Assembly: GCF_000006405.1 (NCBI RefSeq)
Contig: NW_003202922.1
Coordinates: forward strand, 348,014-412,013
Direction: 5' to 3'
Length of the DNA: 64,000 bases
From: Perkinsus marinus ATCC 50983
Lineage: Eukaryota > Perkinsozoa > Perkinsida > Perkinsidae
Within the stretch, counting starts at the first letter, position 1. The number at the start of each line of letters is the position of its first letter. The translations under genes and the position numbers were made by a program. A model generated the notes under the pieces. That model ran no database searches. It saw nothing but the letters and a program-made list of their open reading frames with translations, and was not told where the DNA came from. This document shows positions 11,646 to 21,010 of the stretch, one piece after another.

Positions 11646-11896
11646 TGGTCGTGGATTACATCTTTACACAAGTTGCTGTTGTACAATATGAAATCTGACA
11701 GGGTAATGAAGAAGTCTATTGTGAACTTCACAATGGGAAGTAGCGTCCATAATAATCTCTAACAACTGTGATTTACCTTGCTTTGAACGGTAATATGTCT
11801 ATGATGATTCTACTCCATAATCACATACGTTAGAACGGATTGTAAGTGATTGATATCTTCCTATTTCTGAGGCTAAGCAGCAAATGTGGTATGTAC

Positions 11897-12432
11897 AGTG
11901 CGAACCAAACCGTTATGCAAATCACCTTTTTTGAGGTAACTTGCTCAATAAGGAGAGTTTATCAATGATCTTTGAAAGGTGTACTGATAATGAGAGTGAA
12001 AATCGATTGACACCGTTTCAGAACCGTTTCATCATCCATTGTTATGTTATGGGCGCACGAAAATTTCCGGACCCTTCCGACCGACCCAAACCGTTATGCA
12101 ACTCAATCATGCTGGGCTATTCTGTGAGGAACTCTAGGAAAAATCATGAGCCAACATGGCCACCACGACATAGGAGGAGTCTCTCCACACGTCTATCCAT
12201 GGAACATGTCAACTTTCGGACGTCCTCTGCTGTCACCTCTGCTGCTGCCTTCTGGATCGCCGACCACAGTTGATCCGTGGTGTCGAACTGTGCACCTTGA
12301 CGGTATATCGCTCTGTAGTGGACGGAGAAGTCTGTAGAGTAGCGTAGGAGACTAAATTACCTCTTCAAGAGGCCCCAGTAGTTCTCTATGGGGTTCAGGT
12401 CTGGCGAGAAACTGGGCCATGCCATGATTTTT
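11897..12432 (-). mobile_element. truncated Tc1/mariner element between the duplication units
   Basis: Immediately after a TA at about 11895-11896 the sequence starts CAGTGCGAACCAAACCGTT, with a CAGTG-type Tc1/mariner terminus. A related copy of the CCAAACCGTTATGCAA core recurs near 12088, giving an IR/DR-like arrangement. The minus strand (about 12432 to 12150) encodes the end of a DDE transposase: SPDLNPIENYWGLLKR, then an in-frame TAA at 12357-12359, then further Tc1-like sequence (AQFDTTDQLWSAIQ, KLTCSMDRRVERLL). The DDE region, the other terminus and the N-terminal half are missing. The element ends abruptly at about 12432, where CELF sequence resumes. Confidence 0.85.
12150..12432 (-). 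pseudogene. Tc1/mariner transposase C-terminal fragment
   Basis: One frame contains the final catalytic-region motif SPDLNPIENYW followed by the usual C-terminal Tc1 signature (Lys-Leu...Ser-Met...Arg-Val). It is interrupted by one TAA after GLLKR. The upstream part holding the first two Asp residues of the DDE triad is deleted. It cannot encode an active transposase, but the first part may now be read as a 3' exon of the adjacent CELF copy. Confidence 0.8.
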
Positions 12433-14315
12433 TTGTCGTGGAAATCGACCCGCAAGAAGAAAATTCCCTCGCGAGGTCACCGTCCTTCCAATCGCCAGGA
12501 ATGTTGTACACGAAAACGTTAGCTGATGACATACAAAATGACTACATCCCAGAAACCATAACCAACCACCTCCCGGAGGGCCGTTCTTGCCATGTTGCTG
12601 CTGTTGCGATCTGCCAGATTGCTGACCCGAAAGGGACATGTTCATCTGACCATAGCCGCCGCCTGGTCCTAGGTTAACACCACCCTGGGGGGTTTGTTGG
12701 AACCTGTCAGAGGCAACGAATACTGCCACATCTCACTACGGTACATACCCGGCACTCTGAGGTTGCTGCTGAGGAGGTGGCGGAGGCGGACCCATGTTTT
12801 GAAACTGAGAGACTTTTGCAAATCTTCAATGACAAGCCCCTTAAGACTCACCTCGAAGGGCACCTCCCACTGGGTCTGTCCCGTCTGGGAGTTGTGGTAA
12901 TAATATCGGCCGTCCGGATGGTTGAGATATTCAGTCCAAGGGCCAGCCCGACGAGGCTGCGCTACGGCGGGTGGTGGGGGCTGATGTAACCACGATAGAA
13001 TACAGTAGCATATTCGACTCACCTACAGGTGGTTGGTATCCTCCAGATCGGCTTTGGAAGCCATCTCGTGAAGCACTTCCTAATTGTTGCATTCTATCGA
13101 ATCCGCCTTGGTCGGGAGTACGGAAAGGTCTGTCTCCACCTCCTTGGAAACGATGAGAATCAAACTCCTGTTTATGCGCGAGCCTATCAGCAATCACTGC
13201 ACTCAAACGAAGGACTCATGACCGACCTCTGTTCTCTCGTATCAGCACATTTCACCGTAATAGGATGGGGCTCGCCAGGGAAGGTGTACTTATCGTTAAG
13301 AGCGTCAATGGCCTTGAGAGCGTCCGACTTCTTCGAGAATCTCACGAACGCTGCCTTATTCCCACTGGCCCGCTTCGACTCCAGGCTGTAGGCTTCGGTG
13401 ACATTACCGTACCTTGGAAAACTCCCTCTCAAAAAACTCCGAGGAAAAGCACATACTCGTCAAAAATCTGCTTCAGCTCATCATCGCTCGTAGACGGGGG
13501 AACCTAGGGAAGAATAGCATCGCCTTAGCTGCGGAAAGAAGACTGCTCACATTGCCCACGAACAACTTCTGAGAGTAACCCTCAGTGTCTTCGGGAAGGC
13601 CAAGCCTCTCGGGTTCACCATTGGCGAACTGCACTTGAACGAAGCCAGGGGCCTAAAGCATAGTAGAAGTTGCCACCATAACGAGCCGAAAAAAGTAAAC
13701 CAATACGAGTAAGAACAAAATGACGAAGATTAGGATAGAATCACATAGTTGAAATACGAGCCTGTAGTCGAGGAGAAGAGTGAAGAATAGATGATAGTAG
13801 TACATCGTCAGCTTTGTAAGTTCCATTAAGAGATTTGATGGCAGTAGCGGCTTCATGGACAGCACCAAACTTAACGAATGCACAGCCTGGAGGGATACAA
13901 CAAGCTCAACAACGGACAGGGTCATGTAGTAGTATTCAAGACTGATGATGATGATCACGGTCATGCTCAACCGTCGATCATAATGGTAAGGCTGACGGAA
14001 TGTACGCTAGTACAACACGAGAGAGGAAAAGCTACTACTAGTAGTAATAGAACCCTACTATTGGACAACAAACACTTCACCAAGTCGACTTTACAATAAG
14101 GCCGATATTCGTTACCTGTCTGCTGCTTGCCGTTTTCTTTAGGTCTGATCAGGCCTACTTCCTGCACTTCACCATACCTGCACACATGTGAAGACAAGTC
14201 CAACGACTGTGTTAAACGACTTACGCCTCGAATAGATCGCGAATGTTCTGCTCGTTCCACGCCGCAGGGAGTTTCCCCACAAACAAGCGTACTGGTATGC
14301 GAATCGAGTCGGACA
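12357..14315 (-). pseudogene. CELF/Bruno-like gene copy 2, 3' end replaced by transposon sequence
   Basis: The start ATG is at 14313-14315 (MSDSIRIPV, as in copy 1). RRM1, RRM2 (13187-13432), the WW domain (about 12870-12960) and the start of RRM3 are preserved almost identically. The duplicated sequence stops at about 12432, inside the intron that splits RRM3, so RRM3 is cut after its first strand and helix (GDLAREFSSCG). Reading on, the old donor GTCGATTTCC can pair with a new acceptor in the transposon (CATGGCCCAG), giving a 38-nt intron and an in-frame FSPDLNPIENYWGLLKR tail ending at TAA 12357-12359. Whether this fusion is expressed is unknown. It should lack a complete third RRM. Confidence 0.8.
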
Positions 14316-14456
14316 TACTGCTTGCTGCTACACGTGTTCGTCGTCCTACACGTGCTGTTTTCGTGCACTTGCAAGAAATCTGAGATCGATTTCGTGATCG
14401 ATAATACGATAGCTATGCTCGGTGGGAGAGCAGAGTAAAACCACGAATCAATCACC

Positions 14457-15130
14457 ATGGTTGTTAAGGGAATCACTAAGAAGGCCACTAAGAAGGTCGA
14501 GAAGCAGACCTTGAAGTTTGTTGTTGACTGCGAGAAGCCTGTCAACGACAACGTCATCGATGCCGAGTCTTTGGTAAGTTGGGATCACTTAACGCTTCCG
14601 TGTTGAACGGTTCGTGTCTGAATGATGAGAACTATTCTTTCCCCGTATGATCATGATGATTATACACAGCTGACTTAATCTTTTCTGACTCTCTCGAACC
14701 GTTAGCTTTTGAGGAACTTCTGAGATGTAGTTTTGCTGGTTCTTATAGTCTTTTTTCAGGCTGAGTTCTTCCGCAACCGCATTAAGGTCGAGGGTAAGAC
14801 CGGCAACCTCGGTGAGCGCGTCACTGTCGCCAAGACTGGCAAGGCCAAGATCGTCGTCACCGCCTCTGCCCCCTTCTCCAAGCGTTACCTCAAGGTAAGC
14901 CCAGGGCCACCTTCCCTGGAAACGCCGCGCTTGTCGTGTGCGTCTTCCTAGTAGGTGCTCTCTAATCCTCGTCTCTTCACCGTAATTAGTGATTGCATGC
15001 TTTTTGTCTTGTGTAGTACTTGACCAAGAAGTACTTGAAGAAGCAGCTCCTCCGTGATTTCTTGAGGGTTGTCGCCAGCAACAAGAACACCTACGAGCTC
15101 CGTTACTTCTCCATCAACCAGGAAGAGTAA
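14457..15130 (+). CDS. RPL22: 60S ribosomal protein eL22 (copy 2)
   Basis: Exons 14457-14573, 14760-14894 and 15017-15130 have the same lengths, phases and encoded 121 residues as copy 1. Differences in coding sequence appear silent (for example GTT for GTC, ATT for ATC), consistent with selection to keep both copies functional or with very recent duplication. Introns and the 5' spacer toward the divergent CELF copy are also conserved, so the promoter region was duplicated intact. Confidence 0.98.
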
Positions 15131-15345
15131 ACGATGGACTCTCCAAGTCGTGGTTGTTCCCTTCGATCGCCTTGATTCGCGGTTGCGACATCTTTTTTTG
15201 TTGTGTGATGTTTCTGTCAATTGGGGTACTCTTACATGCAAATGATGATTACTTTCATACGTTAGACTCTGACGCCATGCGCGTGACGAGTACACCATTG
15301 GAATTCTGCAAATCTGAATGCATGTGAAGTGAAGTTGCGAAGACA

Positions 15346-15890
15346 TCTTCTCCTCAGAGTGTATGTGAAGAAATGAATCGCTGACTTACCGTCTGATCAT
15401 TCATCATGCCCCTTTAGAGCATCTGAGTGTATTCAGTACGCTGAAGTGATGCGATAAGACATATTCTTCTTTCCACAGAGTGACTGCGAAGAAATGAATC
15501 GCTGACTTACCGTCTGATCATTCATCATGCCCCTTTAGAGCATCTGAGTGTATTCTGTACGCTGAAGTGATGCGATAAGACATATTCTTCTTTCCACAGA
15601 GTGACTGTGAAGAAATGAATCGCTGACTTACCGTCTGATCATTCATCATGCCCCTTTAGAGCATCTGAGTGTATTCAGTACGCTGAAGTGATGCGATAAG
15701 ACATATTCTTCTTTCCACAGAGTGACTGTGAAGAAATGAATCGCTGACTTACCGTCTGATCATTCATCATGCCCCTTTAGAGCATCTGAGTGTATTCAGT
15801 ACGCTGAAGTGATGCGATAAGACATATTCTTCTTTCCACAGAGTGACTGTGAAGAAATGAATCGCTGACTTACCGTCTGATCATTCATTT
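15346..15890. repeat. tandem array of about 121-bp units downstream of eL22 copy 2
   Basis: About 4.5 units of the same 121-bp repeat as at 11090-11645, in the same orientation and position. The array runs into the same unique flank (TTTGGTCGYGGATTACAT) as copy 1. Confidence 0.95.
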
Positions 15891-16139
15891 GGTCGCGGAT
15901 TACATTTTTACACCAGTTGTTGCAGTACAATATGAAATCCGCTAGGGTAATGAAGAAGTCCATTGTGAACTTCACAATGGGAAGTAGCGCCCATGGTAAT
16001 CTCTAACAACTGTGATATACCTTGCTTCGAACGGTAATATGCCTATGATGATTCTACTCTATAATCACATACGTTAGAACGGATTGTAAGTGATTGATAT
16101 CTTCCTATTACTGAGGCTAAACACCAGATGTGGTATGTA

Positions 16140-17412
16140 TTTCTTGTGAGTTGAATGAATGATGGTTAATCACTAGGAAAAGGTTAACAATCGCCTCTCG
16201 TGGCCAAAAGGGCCTTGAAGGAACGGGGGAGGGGCCAATAGAGTTACGTGAGTGATAGGTCTCGGGGGCTTTCGAACGAAAACTAGCTAACGCCACGCGA
16301 TAGTATTTCGAGCATGAGTGGCTTCAAGCGGGGCCTTCCTCCATGTTGGTGGTGGAAGCGCCATAATGAACGCCTTGGCTTAATCGTTGTCCTTGGTACG
16401 CAACGCGTAGCAGTTGTCCACTGCGACCGCGTCAGTACTTGGGGGCATCGAAACGAGATAACCAGGGTATTCTCTCTTCCGCCCAACACCTTCGCCCGCA
16501 GGCAGATGTTGAGGGACTCTGACTATAACTAACTTCCTCAACATCTGGTGAACGACATCTGCCGTAAAACACTAGCGATAGAAGGATCGGTCCGCGAGTG
16601 ACAAAAGGAGAGGGGTAAGACCCGAAATATGCGGAGATGGGAACCTAAAAGGATAGCTAACTCGCAACGCTCGATCAACATCATGTGAACACGACAACAA
16701 TGGAGTCTTGACTGAGTTCTTCCACCGACTCGGTCGTCTCCATAAAGCGCTTATCAAGAAAAGCACAAGATGCGAATGCTGATTTTAGTAGGTCGTTGAA
16801 GGCACCTGTAAGATCCCCACGACCATGCAACATAATAGTCCAGGCTAATGCCGCTTAAATGTGTTTTGGCTTCCTTCCAATCTGATGAGCTTAATACCGT
16901 CTCCTTTTACGGCTCACGCTGACAACTTCCTTTCTAGTACGCCCGTAGACCACCCCCAGACACTGAGATGCGACTTAGATCCGCTCCCTATTCTTCCATT
17001 TGCGTAGACCACCTTAGGTGTCTCAACGTGCTCCCTGTGGGGATTTGCTGTTACTGATGGAGATGTGCCACAACGTTTGACTAGAAGCTTGTCACTCAAC
17101 ACCAACTCATTTAGGCAGGATTAAGTCGAGCCTCTCGACTACAAGGCAATGGTGGCTATATTATCATTGTGATCATCATCATCATTATCATCATCGTCAT
17201 CACCACAGCTTCCACGCACAGAGAGATGATGGTACATGCACCGTAGAAGGCTAAGGACTGCTACTGCTACGGCAAGATTAGAATAGCGATACGAGACGAA
17301 TAAGGAGGAGAATAATATTACGTTTCAGAGAAGGGGAGTAGGGACAGCCCAACCGCCGTAGCAGCCAAGGCCGCAACCCTAATCTTAGAATGCAAGGCGG
17401 AATTGATGCTGT
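16140..17412. other. intergenic region without a recognised gene
   Basis: Only short ORFs without recognisable homology. It holds a 12-bp perfect inverted repeat (CAGATGTTGAGG at 16503-16514 and its complement at 16536-16547) and a degenerate ATC/CAT-rich microsatellite near 17165-17205. The minus-strand ORF at 16914-17105 looks vaguely like a retroelement remnant but cannot be assigned. Confidence 0.5.
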
Positions 17413-18654
17413 TTACGTTGCAGAACTACTACTACCACTACGCTTCGCCGTTTGGTGCTCTTCAGAGTCATCTCCACCAATAGCGGCCGAGCCGTCATTA
17501 CTTGGTATACCACCATCGCGATCATCAGCTCCTGGGATGGATATCTCAACACCCTCCTCGTCGCCCCTCCCCGCTGAGGCAGCTATAGCTGCCGCCTGCT
17601 GCTGCGTAAACATAAGCTGTTGTAATACACTCAACTGCTGGGCTTGTAGTACAGACATTTGGTGAATATTAGCCGCCAATAAAGCCTCGGTATCCCTGTC
17701 TCCAGCACCAGGCCCAACCCCCTGTCCAGTAGAGCTACTCGACCCTTCCCCACCAGACGATGGTCCCATCTCGAGCACCGAGCTCCCATTGTCAGTACCA
17801 GGGGGAGCCGGCCAAGCCGCGGCAGCAGCAGCAGCAGCAGCTGCTACAACGGCGGAATTACCGGTCTTATTATCATCATCAACATCCCCTTGCTGAGAGG
17901 CACCTGCATGCTGCAAGTCTTCATACTCTTCAGATTCTCTTATCCTATTCTGCTTCCGAGGCTGCTTAGGCGACGGTGGGAGCCCAGACTGCCTATTAGG
18001 GCGTTTCCGCCGCTTCATAGCCCGGACCATCTCAAGCACTTCATGGTGGGGTCGGGTATTCTTCAACATCGTCATATGAAGCCGGTCGCTCGCCGCCTGC
18101 TGTATAGTATGCCGTACCGGTCCCTTCAGTTGCTTGCGTAGTAGCCTTACACTCGCCACCCAACCACGCCCTTCTCGACACACCCCTCTAGGGAGGACAG
18201 AGTCGTCCTCGGGCCCTAGTTGTTGGATTGCTGCCAAGTCGTGAATAGCCTGAACGATCTCGCCCGGGTTGTCAGCAGTGGCAAGGTAGTCGGCCCATCC
18301 AGGAGGCAAGCCTGCGGCAGCTGCCATGGCCGCTGGGCTCTCAGGGGTTAGATGATGAGTAGTGGCTCCTGGAGGAATTGGCGGTGGCGGCGGGAAGAAT
18401 CCCGGACCAAACCCTGGAGGGATCGCTGGTAGGACCATAGCCGAGGGGTCAAAGGCAGCCCAAGGCGGCGGCGGCATACCATCTCTACCAGGGAATTCAA
18501 AAGCAGGGACCATATTACCAATAACCAGCGCTTGGTCCTGCTGTGCTTGATAGGTCTGATCCTCATCACCTTGTGGTATCATACCCGATGGATCGAAGAC
18601 GACATTGCCTGCTGCTGCTGGTCCGCCATCATCGACAACACTTCGTTCAGCCAT
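17413..18654 (-). CDS. 413-aa single-exon protein, possible AP2-like DNA-binding factor
   Basis: This is the only long intronless ORF in its neighbourhood. The N-terminal third is Pro/Gly/Ala-rich, with an FGPGFFPPPPPIPPG run. Around residues 155-215 there is a folded-looking segment, LPRGVCREGRGWVASVRLL followed by Lys/Arg-rich helix sequence. The RGV...W-x-A spacing resembles the AP2 fold used by apicomplexan ApiAP2 factors, but the match is weak. A basic stretch (KRRKRPNRQ) looks like a nuclear signal. The C-terminal half is low complexity: poly-Ala, Ser/Gly, then a Gln-rich segment (QAQQLSVLQQLMFTQQQ) and an acidic end. A transcription factor is plausible but unproven. Confidence 0.6.
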   Translation of the reverse strand: MAERSVVDDGGPAAAGNVVFDPSGMIPQGDEDQTYQAQQDQALVIGNMVPAFEFPGRDGMPPPPWAAFDPSAMVLPAIPPGFGPGFFPPPPPIPPGATTHHLTPESPAAMAAAAGLPPGWADYLATADNPGEIVQAIHDLAAIQQLGPEDDSVLPRGVCREGRGWVASVRLLRKQLKGPVRHTIQQAASDRLHMTMLKNTRPHHEVLEMVRAMKRRKRPNRQSGLPPSPKQPRKQNRIRESEEYEDLQHAGASQQGDVDDDNKTGNSAVVAAAAAAAAAAWPAPPGTDNGSSVLEMGPSSGGEGSSSSTGQGVGPGAGDRDTEALLAANIHQMSVLQAQQLSVLQQLMFTQQQAAAIAASAGRGDEEGVEISIPGADDRDGGIPSNDGSAAIGGDDSEEHQTAKRSGSSSSAT

Positions 18655-18821
18655 GACCAGTGATGAAGGTAGGGACTAATTGCTAAAGGAGTGGTATGAA
18701 CACCCTAAGACCAACTAAAGACTAGTAGTGATAAGCAATGGAAGCAAGTGTAGGATAGAAGACTTCATCGTACAATACCATCACTATCATCAATAGGAAC
18801 GTTCCGGAATAGACAACGCGC

Positions 18822-19170
18822 TTATACACCATGGACCTGAGCAGTGCCGACCGTCACTCCACCAGCCTCTTTGCAGTAGCAATCTTGCCTTGACGAAATC
18901 CTTCTCGGCGATGCCCTCATGGACTAAGAAGTCTCCTACCAGCTTTCGCTTGTCACCCTGGATCATGATAACCTTGCCGAACTCGGGGTCCTCCGTAATG
19001 CTACCGTTGCAATTGAACTCCTGTGAGGGTCGTGAACTGCTGTTGAACTCCCCATGCTCTACTACCTTTTTGAAGTGCTTAAGGATTTTCTTAGAGCTGA
19101 ACTGCTTGGGCAAGCCCTGGATGATGGTCAGACTCTTTCTACCATTCCGCTGCTGGTTTCGGATATCTGC
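18822..19170 (-). CDS. EIF1: translation initiation factor eIF1 (SUI1 family)
   Basis: The product contains IRNQQRNGRKSLTIIQGLP, CNGSITEDPEFGKVIMIQGD and KRKLVGDFLVHEGIAEKDF, then VHGV-stop, which is the full eIF1/SUI1 core. eIF1 sits near the ribosomal P site and enforces AUG selection. Splicing is required: intron 19021-19065 (45 nt, GTAGTA...TCACAG) joins KHFKK to EFNCNG. Intron 18837-18888 (52 nt) starts with GCAAG and ends with CTCAG, joining DFVK to VHGV, so it is a GC-AG intron. The stop is at 18822-18824. The first coding exon and ATG are not resolved: an acceptor (GTGCAG) lies just before the conserved IRNQQRNG, so a short upstream exon is expected between 19170 and 19350. Confidence 0.92.
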
Positions 19171-19199
19171 ACGCGTACACATCCTCAACACACCCAATC

Positions 19200-20234
19200 C
19201 TCCATCCCAGGTAGTCCTTTCGCGACAACGTAACCGCTGCCCGACGCCGCCATTTACCGCGCGCCACGAAATTATTCCTCATAGAAGCTCTACCCAGCTC
19301 GCCGAGTGACACTTTCACTGGGCCCCCGGACCGCAGGCCGAAACAAGGAGGTGAAAAAACACTGCTACGGTTCACTCCAGCCACCCGCGACCGTTTCAGA
19401 CGATGATCCCCCCCATGAGCCCATTATTACGAATGTAGTTCTGCTGATGGTCATCATCCTGCTGATCTCCGAAAAGCTCCTGTGCGGGGTTCATTTACTG
19501 CGATGGTTACAAGACAGAGGACTACAGAGGGATTTCCTACCAGGCGTCGCGAGGATGCGTGCAAAATGCACGAAACATGAGCGGAGCGAAGCGATGCATG
19601 TTTTACATTTTCGTCTGCTGTCTATTTGCTCAACGATCTTGTGCTGTTTGATGTACTTTCGCCCATCCATTCAATCGGCTTAGTGTTTTTTGTAAGGATG
19701 CGGTGTCGAGGAATCAGTTCAGTTGATCGGCGAGAACCGGCATTCCCTCTAGTTCTAGTAGTTATTGCCTTGCTCGAGCCTCCAGCTGCACACTGAGTAT
19801 CGTCGCGTATTAATGTTGCTTCTTCATTATAGCACCATGAACTGTTTCGCATGTCTATAGCTCGTTTCGAGGCTTGTGTTATAGTCTCCATCCCGGCGAC
19901 CTCTGAGGGTTATGGCTATGTGAAGCCCCACAGGATCTTCCTGACGGCCACATCTCTGAAAGGTTCCCCATTACTGGATATTCCCCCACAGGCCAAAGCC
20001 CAATCGACAGAACAAAGACTCGGGAGTGTTATCGGACTCCTTCCACAATTGAGATCTCTACAGTACGAGAAATCAGTCAGTACCACTTAAAAAGACAACC
20101 GCCTCCATACCGACCTGGGCTGTGACGACCACAACCCGAGAATGGACAAACTGAAGTCACTTGGGTAGACACCCTATCAAACCGAAGCCCTTCCTGGTCA
20201 CATGAAAGTATGGTAGCCACAGCATGTTTAGGCA
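19200..20234. other. no recognised gene; contains an imperfect inverted repeat
   Basis: It should include the missing first exon of eIF1. Otherwise only short ORFs are seen. At about 19564-19613 AAAATG-cacg-AAACATG is followed by its near complement CATGTTT-ta-CATTTT, with AGCGGAGCGAAGC in the loop. Confidence 0.4.
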
Positions 20235-20700
20235 TTAGTGTCGGCGATTAGGCGTCGGGCCGCTACGCTCACACGCTACGTAGCAGCCTCCATCCTTGAG
20301 ATGGCGCACTGCAGCGGTTCGATCGAAGAGTTCTCTGACGGCTCCGTCACTCTCCTTGAGAATCTCCCATAAATTAACGTGTATGTTCTTGAGACAATAT
20401 CGTGGAAGATTTGTCCTAAGGTAGTCTCGGGTCCCATGGTCGTGGCCATTTCCATTCCGGAAGATCCACAGGCACTTCGCCGATTCCACGTTGGCCGGTC
20501 GTTTCCAATGATGAAGATGCTCGCGGCTCGACGAGTTTCCGCTTGTAAGAGGCCCAGACCGTGCCCTGTGGTAGGGTCCAATCTTGCTCTCGAGCGCACA
20601 GGGACGAATCTGTGATTAGTGAGCCTCTTGACGATACCCTGCTTGTCAAAGTACTGTAAGTAGTACTGACTACCCTTTTTTTCCGGGGGCAAGTTGGACA
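20235..20700 (-). CDS. apicortin-like protein: partial p25-alpha motif plus doublecortin domain
   Basis: The minus-strand frame ending at 20235 reads CLWIFRNGNGHDHGTRDYL, then NLWEILKESDGAVRELFD, then HLKDGGCYVACERSG. This matches the doublecortin (DCX) fold: an initial strand with R-N-G, a helix, GAVRxL, and the final DGxxYVA. Just upstream, in another frame (about 20530-20650), lies IVKRLTN...RFVPVRSRARLDPTTGHGLG, which resembles the C-terminal RLTD...FD...GKGxG part of p25-alpha/TPPP. That pair defines apicortin, a microtubule-associated protein of the apical complex in myzozoans. The intron joining the two frames could not be fixed with certainty. The 5' part runs toward the assembly gap. 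Confidence 0.6.
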
Positions 20701-21010
20701 AGTGGAGCAAAACAAAAATGACTTTGAAAACTCAAGTATGTCACAATCTAAATTTGTAACAATCGATATCGACTTGCCTATTCTGTTACAATCAAGTTTG
20801 ACAGTCAAACTTGATTGTGACAGAATCGAACTGTGATAAACTTGAATTCTCAAGGTCAAACTTGCTTGTAACATTGTCATTCTTGTCTGCTCACTTGTCA
20901 AACTTGCANNNNNNNNNNNNNNNNNNNNNNNNNNNNNNNNNNNNNNNNNNNNNNNNNNNNNNNNNNNNNNNNNNNNNNNNNNNNNNNNNNNNNNNNNNNN
21001 NNNNNNNNAC
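20700..21010. repeat. CAAACTTG/CAAGTTTG-rich repeat around a 100-base assembly gap
   Basis: The words CAAACTTG and CAAGTTTG occur repeatedly between about 20740 and 20908 in both orientations, and N occupies 20909-21008. The round gap size implies an estimated gap, probably caused by this repeat. Confidence 0.85.

Larger units (their letters stand above)
8206..11896. repeat. segmental tandem duplication, unit 1
   Basis: This block is nearly identical to 12432-16139. It contains the CELF gene minus its last exons, the intergenic region, eL22 and the 121-bp repeat array. The left boundary is where the shared sequence TTGTCGTGGAAATCGACCC begins (8206 here, about 12433 in unit 2). The right boundary is the sequence ATGTGGTATGTA at about 11885-11896, which is followed here by the Tc1 end but by different sequence in unit 2. 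Confidence 0.95.
12432..16139. repeat. segmental tandem duplication, unit 2
   Basis: Near-identical counterpart of 8206-11896, with scattered substitutions and small indels (for example a shorter CAG tract near 12597 and an extra T run near 15190). At its right end ATGTGGTATGTA continues into TTTCTTGTGAG with no Tc1 insertion, so it preserves the empty target site. Confidence 0.95.
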
